NCBI RefSeq assembly: GCF_001273755.1
Contig: NZ_LGYA01000001.1
Span: 2,805,675-2,869,674 of the forward strand
Direction of reading: 5' to 3'
Origin: Peribacillus butanolivorans
GTDB taxonomy: Bacteria; Bacillota; Bacilli; Bacillales; DSM-1321
DNA length: 64,000 nucleotides
The position numbers were made by a program, and so were the translations under genes. This document shows, in pieces, positions 17,951 through 27,426 of the stretch; the stretch's first letter is position 1, and each line of letters opens with the position of its first letter. The notes under the pieces are model-generated. The model was not told the origin of the DNA. It saw only the letters and a list, made by a program, of their open reading frames with translations, and did not search any database.

Positions 17951-18820
17951 ATGAAAAAATATCAAAATGTGTCCAATCATGATTTACTGTTCCCTTTATC
18001 TTTTGTCTATCAAGATACTAAAAGTCCTCAGAATGAACTATCTGATCATATGCATGATTATTATGAAATTATTTATGTTTATAGCGGTAATGGGACCTTT
18101 TTTGTCGGTGATGTGTTTTATGATATGCAACAAGGAGATGTATTCCTAATCCCTAACAATACGATTCATAGAGCAATGCCGAATAAGGACGACCCTGTTA
18201 CTTCTACGATTATCTTTTTCAGCCCCACATTAATATATAAGGACATTGTTGATGATTCTTTTTCATATTTAAATTTGTTTGACCTGACAAAAAAGAGTAA
18301 GAATTATAAAATATCCTTACCACCAAAGAAACAGATAAAAATGGAAGAACAGCTTCTACACATTTATCAAGAAACATCAGAAAATGCATTAGGCGCAAGG
18401 CATGCCACATTGCTGATTGTTCACCAGATTATGCTTGATTTATGCCGTATTCGAATAAATAACGAACAGGATATGTTGGAGTCAAATACCTATAGTTCAG
18501 TTTGGATTAAAGATATTTTGGCCTATATTAATGACCATTTAAGTGAACCATTAACCTTGACGATACTTGCGAATAAATCCTTGGTCAGTCCCTCTCATTT
18601 CAGTAGAGTCTTTAAAGAAACAACTGGAATCGGGTTAATCGTGTATCTGAATACGAAAAGAGTCATTAAAGCAAAGGAACTGTTATTGGAAACGAATCAC
18701 ACAGTTTCGCATATTGCTGAAATGTGTGGTTTTGAAAGTATGCCCCATTTTCATCGTATCTTCAAAAAATACAATGATAGGACTCCAGCTAATTTTCGAA
18801 AGGCACACCATAAATCTTAG
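17951..18820 (+). CDS. AraC-family transcriptional regulator
   Basis: A regulator of about 289 residues. The N-terminal cupin-like sensing domain includes HMHDYYEIIYVYSGNGTFFV and GDVFLIPNNTIHRAMP. The C-terminal 100 residues hold two helix-turn-helix units (LTLTILANKSLVSPSHFSRV and VSHIAEMCGFESMPHFHRI). The ATG at 17951, eight bases after AGGTGA, was chosen; upstream GTG and ATG codons overlap the ribosome site. It is divergent from uxaA, so it is a likely activator of the uxaA operon in response to a sugar acid. The ligand is unknown. Confidence 0.88.
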   Translation: MKKYQNVSNHDLLFPLSFVYQDTKSPQNELSDHMHDYYEIIYVYSGNGTFFVGDVFYDMQQGDVFLIPNNTIHRAMPNKDDPVTSTIIFFSPTLIYKDIVDDSFSYLNLFDLTKKSKNYKISLPPKKQIKMEEQLLHIYQETSENALGARHATLLIVHQIMLDLCRIRINNEQDMLESNTYSSVWIKDILAYINDHLSEPLTLTILANKSLVSPSHFSRVFKETTGIGLIVYLNTKRVIKAKELLLETNHTVSHIAEMCGFESMPHFHRIFKKYNDRTPANFRKAHHKS

Positions 18821-18962
18821 ATTCAGAAAAATTGAGTAGGTGCATGATGATTCATACACCTTCCTCGGACTCGTACAGATTACCGCATAATTCCTTATTT
18901 GGATAAAATATAAGCTAACTAAACTTTCGATATTGTGTAGTTGCAAAAATACGTATCCTATT

Positions 18963-19015
18963 AAAATAGAAGTGTCCCCCCATAGATAATTCCATTGGGG
19001 GGACACTTCTATTTT
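18963..19015. terminator. Strong bidirectional terminator
   Basis: Perfect 19-bp arms (18963-18981 and 18997-19015) with a 15-base loop, C-rich in one arm and flanked by A and T runs on both sides. It serves the convergent AraC gene and MFS transporter gene. Confidence 0.9.
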
Positions 19016-19024
19016 ATTAATCTA

Positions 19025-20266
19025 TTACGCGGGTTTAACTATCGGACGTACAAAGCGAATTACTGCAAGCGATGCGACAATAGCTAATCCACCTGCAAGC
19101 AAGAAAGCTACTGTGTATGTGCCTGATGTATCAACAATGTATCCTGTTAAAGTTGGTCCGATAATTCCTGCTGTATTTGCTAAGAAATGCATAAAACCAC
19201 CAACTGATCCAACGTTATCTGGGTCTACGACATCATTAATAATCGCCCAGTATATTGCACCTGTTAAATATAGGAAGAACACAGAAAGTGCAACTAGAGT
19301 TACTGCACTTAATGTTGTCGATACAAGGCCGGCAAATCCGATACAAACAGCCGATAAGAACAAACAAGTAACTAGCACGAGCTTACGTGAGAATAAAACG
19401 CCTTTTTGTGCGAATTTTTTAAAGAAGAAATCCGACACGAAACCTCCCAAAGCAAGACCAATAAACCCAAAGATCCACGGAATCACTGTGATGATACTCA
19501 TATTTTCTACGCTTAGTCCGCGTGCATTTACCAAATAGCTTGGGAACCATGTTAAGAAAAAGAACAAGATATAGTTGTACGAAAAAAATGCAAGTGCTGT
19601 AAATAATACAGTTTTTTGTTTTAAATAGAAGGTGAATTTCAATTTCCCTTCCGATGCTGCTGCTACATATTCTTTTCCCATATTTTCCTGTTCAGTTGAC
19701 TCTTCTGGTTTTTCTTTAGCAAATTTCCACCAGCAAACAGCCCATATAAGTCCAATTACCATGATAGCAATAAATGAAACTCTCCAACCATAAGAGATTG
19801 CTATAAAACCAACAATCGGTCCTGCAATGGCTCCACCAAGTGGTGTCCCGCTATTCGTCAAACCAACAACCGATGCCCGTTGATTAGAAGGAAACCAGTT
19901 ATTTACCATTTTATTGATTGTTGAGGAGAGTGGACCTTCACCCATCCCGAACAAAATACGAATGACAATCATACTGACAAACCCGGCAGCCAGTACAAGT
20001 GCACCACTGAATATAGACCAAACAATCATAGCAACGAAAAGTGTCAGCTTCGCACCATATTTATCGGATGCCATTCCTCCAAGAAAGTTAAATATCGCAT
20101 ATCCTACAGAAAAACTACTAAAAATAATCCCCATCTGTGTCGCTGTTAACGATAAATCATCTTGAATAAACGGCGCTGCTATGGACAATGCAGAACGGTC
20201 TAAATAATTTATTACTCCTGCTAAGAACAAGAAAAGAATGATCATTCCTCTACCTTTTGTAAACAT
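19025..20266 (-). CDS. MFS hexuronate/sugar-acid transporter (ACS family, ExuT/LgoT-like)
   Basis: A 413-residue inner-membrane transporter with twelve predicted helices. The N-terminal LFLAGVINYLDRSALSIAAPF is the signature of the anion:cation symporter family, which includes ExuT, GudP, DgoT and LgoT. The conserved loops GMASDKYGAK (helix 2-3) and GMGEGPLSSTINKMVNNWFP (helix 4-5) are present. These proteins import hexuronates or aldonates with protons. The neighbouring uxa, uxu and kdg genes support a hexuronate or L-galactonate substrate. Its promoter region holds a cre-like box and a LacI-type operator. The start follows AGGGGG. Confidence 0.88.
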   Translation of the reverse strand: MFTKGRGMIILFLFLAGVINYLDRSALSIAAPFIQDDLSLTATQMGIIFSSFSVGYAIFNFLGGMASDKYGAKLTLFVAMIVWSIFSGALVLAAGFVSMIVIRILFGMGEGPLSSTINKMVNNWFPSNQRASVVGLTNSGTPLGGAIAGPIVGFIAISYGWRVSFIAIMVIGLIWAVCWWKFAKEKPEESTEQENMGKEYVAAASEGKLKFTFYLKQKTVLFTALAFFSYNYILFFFLTWFPSYLVNARGLSVENMSIITVIPWIFGFIGLALGGFVSDFFFKKFAQKGVLFSRKLVLVTCLFLSAVCIGFAGLVSTTLSAVTLVALSVFFLYLTGAIYWAIINDVVDPDNVGSVGGFMHFLANTAGIIGPTLTGYIVDTSGTYTVAFLLAGGLAIVASLAVIRFVRPIVKPA

Positions 20267-20291
20267 AAAGAACCCCCTAGATGTTTCAATT

Positions 20292-20307
20292 TTGAAAACG
20301 TTTCCAA
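20292..20307. promoter_or_regulatory. cre-like catabolite-repression box
   Basis: TTGAAAACGTTTCCAA, 26 bases before the transporter start codon, differs from the CcpA consensus TGWAANCGNTNWCA at one position. It suggests glucose repression of the transporter gene. Confidence 0.5.
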
Positions 20308-20360
20308 TTTATAACCAAGAACCAAAACATATTAAATAAACCCCTAAAAAGCATCAAAAG

Positions 20361-20372
20361 TAAATCGGTTTA
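20361..20372. promoter_or_regulatory. LacI-type operator TAAATCGGTTTA
   Basis: TAAATCGGTTTA lies between the LacI-family gene and the transporter gene. It differs by one base from the perfect palindrome TAAATCGATTTA upstream of kdgK at 27389, so both are probably sites for the LacI-family regulator encoded next door. Confidence 0.55.
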
Positions 20373-20425
20373 GTAGAATAGAATCTAGTAAAAAAGCGCT
20401 TTCTTTTTTACTTAAAATCTTGCGT

Positions 20426-21436
20426 CTAGCAAGAATTTCTTGACAGCAAATTCGGTTTCAAACGATGCACGCTTGTGTCTTTTTTTCCAGTTTTATTTAT
20501 CTGACTAAGCAATAACTCTGCTGCCTGATTTGCCATTTCAATTGCTGGCTGATTAACCGTTGTTATAGTCGGTGTATAGAAGTTAGCGTACGGGACTTCA
20601 TCAATTCCAATAACCGCAACATCCTCAGGAATATTCATATCGTGTTTTTTCATAAATCGCAAAATTTCATTAAGTACGATATCATTTCCTGCTAATATGG
20701 CTTGAGGCGGTTTTTTTAATTCGAAAAATTCTGAAAGCGCATTCGGAATTTCTTCTGCATTCACTGTTTTAATATAATCTGCATTGAATTGTATTCCATG
20801 TGACGCGAGTGTATCTTTGTACCCCTGGATACGTTCAATTCGAGGACTGATATTATGGATTATAGAAGTGGTTATGATTGCAATTTTTTCATAACCTTTT
20901 TCTACAAACCGATCAACCGCTAACTTTGACGCAAGATGATTATCAAGCATTACAGTCGCAATATTTAATTCTTCTATCGTCCGATCCATAAATACAATTG
21001 GAAACTGATCACTCTTCATACGTTTATATAAATCAAGATTGTCCCCTGTGGGGAAAATGATGATTCCATCAACTTGCTTTGCTCTTAGCATTTCAATATA
21101 ATTCTTTTCCTTCTCAGGATTATCATCTGCATTACATACAATAATATGAAACCCTTGTTTATAAAAGTAGTTTTCTATTGCACGTATAATTTGTGTAGAA
21201 AACGTGTGAAGAATATTGGCAACCACTACCCCAACCGTAAAAGTCGATTTTTGTTTTAAACTGCGCGCTATAATATTAGGTTGATAGTTCAACTCTTCAA
21301 TAGTCTCTTCAATTTTTTTTCTAGTTTTTTCACTCATGTACTCGTATCGCTTATTCAAGTATTGGGAAACAGTGCTTTTCGATACTTTCGCATGTTTGGC
21401 GACATCAGTAATTGTAATAGTTTTCATTTCATTCAT
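20426..21436 (-). CDS. LacI-family transcriptional regulator (KdgR/ExuR-like)
   Basis: A 336-residue repressor. The N-terminal helix-turn-helix is ITITDVAKHAKVSKSTVSQY with a hinge helix region SLKQKSTFTVGVVV. A periplasmic-binding-protein-like effector domain follows, with VDGIIIFPTG, FMDRTIEEL, GNDIVLNEI and GIDEVPYANFYTPTITTVNQP. It lies between the hexuronate transporter and the uxu/kdg operon on the same strand. Central-CG palindromes of the kind bound by LacI proteins occur upstream of both the transporter and kdgK, supporting a KDG- or hexuronate-responsive repressor. The effector is inferred, not seen. Confidence 0.85.
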   Translation of the reverse strand: MNEMKTITITDVAKHAKVSKSTVSQYLNKRYEYMSEKTRKKIEETIEELNYQPNIIARSLKQKSTFTVGVVVANILHTFSTQIIRAIENYFYKQGFHIIVCNADDNPEKEKNYIEMLRAKQVDGIIIFPTGDNLDLYKRMKSDQFPIVFMDRTIEELNIATVMLDNHLASKLAVDRFVEKGYEKIAIITTSIIHNISPRIERIQGYKDTLASHGIQFNADYIKTVNAEEIPNALSEFFELKKPPQAILAGNDIVLNEILRFMKKHDMNIPEDVAVIGIDEVPYANFYTPTITTVNQPAIEMANQAAELLLSQINKTGKKDTSVHRLKPNLLSRNSC

Positions 21437-21597
21437 TCCTGTCTCGTGGTTTCATTTCTGTGCTTATCACCATTTAACAAAATGGTTTATGATATATAAG
21501 AAATATTCTATTATATTAAGAACAGCTTTACAATCACCTTCTGTTATACCGAAAATACACATCCCAATACCATTCCATAATTAGTGAGCTATCATAA

Positions 21598-21628
21598 AAA
21601 GACCAGTCGACTGCATGGCTTCTTTATT
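21598..21628 (-). terminator. Terminator after the uxu operon
   Basis: On the minus strand AAGCCATGCAG pairs imperfectly with CTGGTCTTT around TCGA and is followed by TTATGATAG. It separates the uxu operon from the LacI gene. Confidence 0.5.
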
Positions 21629-21646
21629 TTTAAAAAAGAAATTTGT

Positions 21647-22483
21647 TCACACTCCTGAGTAGGCCATGAAACCGCCATCAACTGGCACCGTTATTCCTGT
21701 GACAAAACCCGAATAGGATTCATCAACAAGCCAAAGCAATGTACCAAGCAAATCTTCAGGTTGCCCAAAGCGTTTCATGGGTGTTGCTGTTATAATTTTA
21801 TTGGACCTTGCCGTAAGACTACCATCTTCATTAAGCAAAAGGTCTCGATTTTGCTTCGTCAAAAAGAAACCTGGTGCAATAGCATTCACACGTAAGCCCT
21901 CTTCAGCAAAATGAACAGCCATCCACATTGTAAAGTTATTTATCGAAGCTTTGGCAGCACTATATGCTGGTACTTTAGTCATTGGAGCGTAAGAGCTCAT
22001 GGAAGAAATATTTAATATAACTGGTGCTTCCACTTGTAATAACGCTTTTCCAAAAACCTGACTCGCCAAAAATGTACCTGTAAAATTACTGGCAAAAACT
22101 TGAGAAAAACCATTTTCATCTAAATCGAAAAATGACTTTCCATCTACATCTTCCCCATATTTCTCTGGAGCTGTAATGGCATCAGGGTGATTGCCTCCAG
22201 CACCATTTATTAATAGGTCCACTCGTCCGAACGTTTCCAGTATTTTCTCTCTTGCATTCTCTAATGAGATTCTATCCAAAACGTCTGTCGCGATGGATAT
22301 TGCAGTTCCGCCTGTTTGGCCAATGATATCGACTATCTGTTGTCCTTTTTCAGCCGTTCTGTTCAATATAGCTATTTTGACACCATGACGGGCTAACTCT
22401 ACAGCCATTTTGGAACACAATACACCACTGCCGCCGGTGATTACTGCCACCCTATTTGTTAAGTTTTCGTGGATAGGTATCAT
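21647..22483 (-). CDS. uxuB: D-mannonate oxidoreductase, SDR type (UxuB/YjmF-like)
   Basis: A 278-residue short-chain dehydrogenase. The nucleotide site is VITGGSGVLCSKMAVELA, the active-site residues are Ser in ILNISSMSSY and YSAAK (Tyr-x-x-x-Lys), and the C-terminal VTGITVPVDGGFMAYSGV is typical of the family. It overlaps the uxuA stop by four bases (ATGA), so the two are co-translated. In B. subtilis the SDR protein YjmF next to uxuA reduces D-fructuronate to D-mannonate, and this gene has the same position. The symbol is assigned on that basis; other sugar-acid dehydrogenase activity is possible. Confidence 0.82.
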   Translation of the reverse strand: MIPIHENLTNRVAVITGGSGVLCSKMAVELARHGVKIAILNRTAEKGQQIVDIIGQTGGTAISIATDVLDRISLENAREKILETFGRVDLLINGAGGNHPDAITAPEKYGEDVDGKSFFDLDENGFSQVFASNFTGTFLASQVFGKALLQVEAPVILNISSMSSYAPMTKVPAYSAAKASINNFTMWMAVHFAEEGLRVNAIAPGFFLTKQNRDLLLNEDGSLTARSNKIITATPMKRFGQPEDLLGTLLWLVDESYSGFVTGITVPVDGGFMAYSGV

Positions 22484-23556
22484 GATTGCTTACCAACTTT
22501 GGAGGCTTCATATGCATCCCACAATCCAAGTAAATACATAATACCTAAAGCCCTGTCGTATAATCCGTAACCTGGGCGACAAACCTCTCCCCAAATGTGA
22601 CGGCCGTGGTCTGGTCTTACATAGCCAGTATAATTTTGCTTGTTCAATTCTTCTACAACACCCTGCACATTAATGGATCCATCCTGTGTATAATGCGATG
22701 TTTCCACAAAGTCACCGTTTTCATAAATTTTTACATTACGGATATGCGAGAAAGGAGCACGGTAAGCATACTTTTTAGCTACTTGTACCATATCATTTTC
22801 AGGGTTCGCACCCATCGAGCCTGTACACATCGTAAACGCATTCGATGTTGAATCCGAAATGGCGATTAGTTTTTCATAACTTGATTCTCCCGTGATGATT
22901 CGTGGCAAGCCAAAAATGGACCATGGTGGATCATCCGGATGTATAGCCATTTTAATACCGCATGCCTCGGCAACAGGTAATATTTCCTTAAGGAAAATTT
23001 CTAAATTCGCCCACAGCTGATCTTCATTTATACTTTTATATGCTTCGAATAATTCAGAAATCTGCTCCATCTTTTCTGGTTCCCAACCAGGCAATGTTAA
23101 ATCTGAAGCTTCTGCTACCGTACGAATTAACTCTTGTGGATCTAACGTATCTACTTTTGCTTTTTCATAAAATAATGCAGTTGAACCATCTTCCAATGGA
23201 TGGAACATTTCTGTTCGAGTCCAATCAAAAATTGGCATAAAATTATAACAAATGACTTTTACTCCAGCCTCTGAAAGGTTACGGATCGTCTCTTTGTATT
23301 TCTCGATATACATCATACGATCTTCATTTCCTAATTTAATCGATTCATGAACATTTACACTTTCAACAACATCTGTGTGAAAACCAAATGATTGGATATA
23401 CTCAATTTCTTTTTTAATTTCTTCTTTTTCCCATACCTCACCAACAGGTTTTTGGTGTAATGCCCAGACAATCCCCTTAACTCCAGGGATTTGTTTAACC
23501 TGCTCCAATGAAACGGTATCATTGTCTTTCCCATACCATCTAAATGTAATATTCAT
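22480..23556 (-). CDS. uxuA: Mannonate dehydratase
   Basis: A 358-residue TIM-barrel protein of the UxuA family, which dehydrates D-mannonate to 2-keto-3-deoxygluconate in the cytosol with a divalent metal. The N-terminal TFRWYGKDNDTVSLEQVKQI, the VICYNFMPIFDWTR segment, the metal-site stretch GIKMAIHPDDPPWSIFGLPR, CTGSMGANPENDM, HIRNVK and YVRPDHGRHIWGE are all strongly conserved in the family. Length is normal. It follows kdgA by 13 bases and overlaps the uxuB start. Confidence 0.95.
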   Translation of the reverse strand: MNITFRWYGKDNDTVSLEQVKQIPGVKGIVWALHQKPVGEVWEKEEIKKEIEYIQSFGFHTDVVESVNVHESIKLGNEDRMMYIEKYKETIRNLSEAGVKVICYNFMPIFDWTRTEMFHPLEDGSTALFYEKAKVDTLDPQELIRTVAEASDLTLPGWEPEKMEQISELFEAYKSINEDQLWANLEIFLKEILPVAEACGIKMAIHPDDPPWSIFGLPRIITGESSYEKLIAISDSTSNAFTMCTGSMGANPENDMVQVAKKYAYRAPFSHIRNVKIYENGDFVETSHYTQDGSINVQGVVEELNKQNYTGYVRPDHGRHIWGEVCRPGYGLYDRALGIMYLLGLWDAYEASKVGKQS

Positions 23557-23568
23557 CGTGCACCCCCA

Positions 23569-24189
23569 TTATTCTGCAATTTTCTGCATGTATTTTCTAC
23601 TTAATTCAACTACGGCTTCATAGCCACCGCTCTTATAGGCTTTGTTTAAGTCACTACCAATTCCTGCAGCTACTGCACCTGCATTCAGCCAGTCCTTCAT
23701 ATTGTCCAGATTAATTCCGCCGGTTGGCATAATCCTTACATTAGGTAGCGGACCATTAACGGACTTGATGAAAGAAGGTTCAAAGTGGTTTGCCGGAAAT
23801 AGTTTCAGAACATCACAACCTGCTTCAAGAGCTGTAGCCATTTCTCGAATTGTCATACAACCAGGCATATATGGAATGCCATATCGATTACAAAGGATAG
23901 CAACTTCTTCAACAAAATAGGGACTCACAATAAAATTGGCACCAGCTAAAATGGCATGGCGTGCTGTTTCAGAATCCAATACTGAGCCTGCTCCTATAAG
24001 TGCATCTGAATTTTGCAGTTCCTTGAAAGCTTCTTCAATTCGTGGTGTTGTATAAGTCAATTCGATTGACCGTATACCACCTTCAACAGCTGCCTTAGAC
24101 AGTTGTGCCGCTTCCTCTGCATCCTGTCCCCGGATAACAGCTACAACTTTCGTTTCCGTTATTTGGTGAATTATTGAATGTTTATCCAT
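23569..24189 (-). CDS. kdgA: KHG/KDPG aldolase (copy 1)
   Basis: A bifunctional 4-hydroxy-2-oxoglutarate / 2-keto-3-deoxy-6-phosphogluconate aldolase of about 206 residues. It cleaves KDPG to pyruvate and glyceraldehyde-3-phosphate. The Schiff-base Lys is in CDVLKLFPANHF; other motifs are VAVIRG, GAGSVLDSETARHAILAGA, the active-site Glu in RSIELTYTTP and MPTGGI. The ATG at 24189, nine bases after AAGGGGG, was chosen; the open frame continues upstream into the previous gene. It completes the route from KDG, after phosphorylation by the upstream kdgK. A second copy lies at 33894-34526. Confidence 0.92.
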   Translation of the reverse strand: MDKHSIIHQITETKVVAVIRGQDAEEAAQLSKAAVEGGIRSIELTYTTPRIEEAFKELQNSDALIGAGSVLDSETARHAILAGANFIVSPYFVEEVAILCNRYGIPYMPGCMTIREMATALEAGCDVLKLFPANHFEPSFIKSVNGPLPNVRIMPTGGINLDNMKDWLNAGAVAAGIGSDLNKAYKSGGYEAVVELSRKYMQKIAE

Positions 24190-24202
24190 TACATCAACCC
24201 CC

Positions 24203-25222
24203 TTAATTAAATACGATGATCGCTTTTCGAACCTGTTCTGGATGGTTTTCAACAAAATTAAATGCCTCTTGGACATCATCAAGGGAAAATGTATGTGTAA
24301 CTAAACCTTCATGTCGTAGATTACCTTCATTTAACAGTTTCACTACTTTTGGGAACTGGTTGGTTTGCAATCTAGAACCTTTCACCGAAACTTCCTTTTT
24401 AGTGATTGGAAGCTGGGAAACCGCTGCAGTTCGTTCATCAAAACCTAGCACGACTATCCGTCCTGCAGTAGAAACTACATCAAAGGACAATTCAAAAGTC
24501 ATGGGCAAACATACGGCATCAATGACAACATTGGCACCTTCGCCATTCGTCCATTCCTGTACACGCTGTTGAACATCTTCACTGCCCGCATGAACGGTAA
24601 TATCAGCACCACTTTCTTTAGCAAAAGCCAAGCGCTCATCACTTAAATCAGTGATCATTACTGATGCCCCTTGAAGCTTGGCCATCTTTAATATACAAAT
24701 CCCAATAGGACCTGCTCCTTGAATAAGTACTGTGTCGCCTTTCTCTACTTCTCCTCTCCAAACCGCTTGTGCACCGATTGTATAAGGTTCAGCTAATACT
24801 ATTTCTTCCCAAGCTAAAGCGGAATCCACAACATGTAGTTGTTTTTCGGGAAGAACACACCATTCCCTCATCCCACCATCTTCATGTACACCAAATACAG
24901 ACAATGTTTCGCATACATTTTGGCGACCTTTACGGCAAGCATAACACTCTCCACAATAACTGATAGGCTCAATAACCACGTGGTCCCCTACTTTAATACC
25001 TGTGACATCTTGACCAATCTCCACAACTTCTCCCGCTACCTCATGTCCAACAACTCGGGGCAATGTAGCAAGAGGGTTTGTACCATGGTAGATATGCATA
25101 TCAGATCCACAAATCCCGACTCTTTTAACTTTAACAAGGACATCTGTTGAGTTTGAAATCTCGGGTTTTTCTACTTCTTGAATAACAAGTTCATATGCTT
25201 TTCGTACTTGAACCGCTTTCAT
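24203..25222 (-). CDS. Zinc-binding alcohol dehydrogenase (YjmD-like)
   Basis: A 339-residue medium-chain dehydrogenase. Zinc ligands lie in [12 protein letters not shown] and [13 protein letters not shown], the structural zinc loop is [15 protein letters not shown], and the NAD loop is [12 protein letters not shown]. It resembles YjmD of the B. subtilis exu operon, annotated as a galactitol-1-phosphate or sugar-acid dehydrogenase of unproven substrate. It lies between the YjmC-like gene and kdgA with short spacing, so it is part of the same operon. It is clearly a paralogue of the dehydrogenase at 15173-16186. The reaction may be oxidation of a hexonate to a keto acid. Confidence 0.82.
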   Translation of the reverse strand: MKAVQVRKAYELVIQEVEKPEISNSTDVLVKVKRVGICGSDMHIYHGTNPLATLPRVVGHEVAGEVVEIGQDVTGIKVGDHVVIEPISYCGECYACRKGRQNVCETLSVFGVHEDGGMREWCVLPEKQLHVVDSALAWEEIVLAEPYTIGAQAVWRGEVEKGDTVLIQGAGPIGICILKMAKLQGASVMITDLSDERLAFAKESGADITVHAGSEDVQQRVQEWTNGEGANVVIDAVCLPMTFELSFDVVSTAGRIVVLGFDERTAAVSQLPITKKEVSVKGSRLQTNQFPKVVKLLNEGNLRHEGLVTHTFSLDDVQEAFNFVENHPEQVRKAIIVFN

Positions 25223-25230
25223 TTCCCCAC

Positions 25231-26241
25231 CTACTTTGTAAGAAATTCATATACACTCGACGCTATAGTAATACCTTGTACTAGGTTTCTTTCTTCATGA
25301 AGCTGTTCTATTTCACCCGGTACATATACTCGGTCAAACCCTGGAGCTGGTTGAACCTGTTGAAGCTCTTCTATCATCCGATCCATCTGCTCCAAAAACA
25401 GGTCAGAATCAGTGAAGAAAGAAGGATTAATTACACAGAAATAGTGACCAAGCTTTCTTTTCTTTTCAAGATCGTCATACATTTTTCCAATGTGTGGACC
25501 AAATGCCGCACCTGCTAATAATCCAGAAAACACATCCACTATGACAGATAATCCATAGCCTTTTGGACCTCCAAAAGTGGAAAGGGAAACGACTTTGTTT
25601 GGATCTGTGACAGTAGCTCCATTTCCATCGACTCCCCAGCCTTCAGGGATTGCCTTTCCTTCTTCTCGTGCTTGAAGGATTTTACCCAATGCTACATTGG
25701 ATGTCGCCATGTCTAGGATAAAGGGTTTCTTTGTCTTTGTAGGTACTCCATAAGCAATAGGGTTTGTTCCAAGAAACGATGTCTTACCTCCAAATGGAAC
25801 CACGATTTTATCTGTATGTGACATCGCAATCCCGATTAGTTTTGCATCCGTAGCTTTTTGAACGAAATAGCTTAATGCTCCGCAATGGCTACTATTTACA
25901 ACAGTCACCATACCCACACCATTGTTACGAGCCATTTCGATTGCATGATCCATAGCTACTTCCCCGATAACATGCCCAAATCCATCATCCCCATCAACTA
26001 CTCCCGTTACAGGTCCGCTCGATTGAAAGGAAATCTGCGCATCAGGGTTAATTCCTCCTGCCTGTAAACGGTTTATATAATGCTCTGTCCGCAATACCCC
26101 ATGGGAATTCACATTTCTAAGGTCAGCATGGACCAATACCTCTGCGATTTTCCCTGCATTCCCTTCACCTAAACCCGCTTCTGTTAGCTTCTTAATAACT
26201 AGTTGTTTAGCTTCCTCTGCTTGTATTGTGACTGTTGTCAT
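25231..26241 (-). CDS. Ldh-family (malate/L-lactate dehydrogenase type 2) oxidoreductase, YjmC-like
   Basis: A 336-residue NAD(P)-dependent oxidoreductase of the MdH/LdH type 2 superfamily. Characteristic segments are [18 protein letters not shown] with the catalytic His, [40 protein letters not shown] and [20 protein letters not shown]. Members reduce 2-keto acids, for example 2,3-diketogulonate, delta1-piperideine-2-carboxylate or malate. The B. subtilis homologue yjmC is also in the exu operon. It ends 9 bases before the YjmD-like gene. The substrate is unknown. Confidence 0.85.
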   Translation of the reverse strand: MTTVTIQAEEAKQLVIKKLTEAGLGEGNAGKIAEVLVHADLRNVNSHGVLRTEHYINRLQAGGINPDAQISFQSSGPVTGVVDGDDGFGHVIGEVAMDHAIEMARNNGVGMVTVVNSSHCGALSYFVQKATDAKLIGIAMSHTDKIVVPFGGKTSFLGTNPIAYGVPTKTKKPFILDMATSNVALGKILQAREEGKAIPEGWGVDGNGATVTDPNKVVSLSTFGGPKGYGLSVIVDVFSGLLAGAAFGPHIGKMYDDLEKKRKLGHYFCVINPSFFTDSDLFLEQMDRMIEELQQVQPAPGFDRVYVPGEIEQLHEERNLVQGITIASSVYEFLTK

Positions 26242-26356
26242 TTTCTCCCCCCTACTCTACATTTGTATGTTTCGCTTTTAATGTATCGTTTGTTTGACCC
26301 TCTGATAAACTGTCTTTAATTGCATTGATTGACGGTAGATATGCTCCTTCTCCACC

Positions 26357-27313
26357 TTACCTTTCAATAACAGTTTCATTCTGTATGAAAGGCCATACCT
26401 CTTCCAAATAGGGTAACCCCTCATTATCTCCCGAAACAGTCGTTACAAGAGCTCCAACGCCATTTGCGAATTCCAATCGTTCTTCGATAGATAAACCATG
26501 AAGATATCCGTATATATAGCCGGCATCAAAGCCATCTCCCGCACCAACAGTGTCTATCGGGGTAACAGGGAATGCTTCTTTTTTATGCCAAACACTTTTT
26601 GTATATAGTTTTGAGCCATTTTCCCCGTCCTTGATGACAAGCTGATCTATATTATTTACATTTGCGAATTCCGCCAATGATTCTTCAGAGTCAATCCCGA
26701 TAATCAATCGTATTTCGTCTAGACCTGTTAGCAAAATATCAACAGATGGAAAAACTTCTAAATAAACAGATCTCGCTTCTTCGATAGACCATAGCTTTAG
26801 GCGGATATTCGGATCAAATGAGACAGGGATATCTTTTTGTTTAGCGATTTCCATAACCCTCTTAGCAATATCTACATTTTTAGGATCTATAGCCAAAAAA
26901 ACACCCGTGAGATGGACAAGGTCAATATCTTCAAACATCAGATCTGTGATATCTTCCGGTTTTAGAGTTAATATGGGTGACTGATAGCGATAATAAAAAG
27001 TCTTTCCTGAACCATCCTCTCGAATTTCTTTGAAATTTAGGGATGTTGGATAACCATTTACAAAGGCAACATCATTCATATCCACCCCTTCCCCACGTGC
27101 GAAATTATAAATAACACGACCAAACTCATCCTTGCCCAAACGGCTTAACCACTTTGCCCTCATACCAAGCCGAGCACAACCAATGGCAAAATTCAGTTCA
27201 GCCCCTCCTACTTTTCGCTCAAATCTGTTCACGAATCTTAAAGGCCCAGTTTCTTCTGGGTTTAACGTAATCATGGCGTCACCCAGTGTTAAAACACCAA
27301 ATTTTGATGACAA
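26357..27313 (-). CDS. kdgK: 2-dehydro-3-deoxygluconokinase (copy 1)
   Basis: A 318-residue PfkB-family sugar kinase that phosphorylates KDG to KDPG with ATP. It has the family features GGAELNFAIGCARLG (substrate-lid region), SFDPNIRLKLW, LLTGLDEIRLI and the ATP/anion-hole motif DTVGAGDGFDAGYIYG with the catalytic Asp. The start is a TTG at 27313, seven bases after a perfect AGGAGG. It heads the operon kdgK-yjmC-yjmD-kdgA-uxuA-uxuB and has two operator palindromes upstream. A paralogue lies at 34541-35497. Confidence 0.93.
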   Translation of the reverse strand: MSSKFGVLTLGDAMITLNPEETGPLRFVNRFERKVGGAELNFAIGCARLGMRAKWLSRLGKDEFGRVIYNFARGEGVDMNDVAFVNGYPTSLNFKEIREDGSGKTFYYRYQSPILTLKPEDITDLMFEDIDLVHLTGVFLAIDPKNVDIAKRVMEIAKQKDIPVSFDPNIRLKLWSIEEARSVYLEVFPSVDILLTGLDEIRLIIGIDSEESLAEFANVNNIDQLVIKDGENGSKLYTKSVWHKKEAFPVTPIDTVGAGDGFDAGYIYGYLHGLSIEERLEFANGVGALVTTVSGDNEGLPYLEEVWPFIQNETVIER

Positions 27314-27388
27314 TACAGTACCTCCTTTTTTCGAACATTCACAAATAAAAGGTAATATATTTGATCATATCCAACTTTTCTTTTAAGG

Positions 27389-27426
27389 TAAATCGATTTA
27401 GTAATTTACTAAACCGGTTTGGTAAA
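27389..27426. promoter_or_regulatory. Tandem LacI-type operators upstream of kdgK
   Basis: Two palindromes with a central CG: TAAATCGATTTA (27389-27400, perfect) and ACTAAACCGGTTTGGT within 27405-27426, whose 11-base arms match except one position. Their centres are 21 bases apart, two helical turns, which suits cooperative binding. The relaxed form recurs at 20361. The rest of the 560-base gap 27427-27875 is AT-rich with no gene. Confidence 0.7.
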
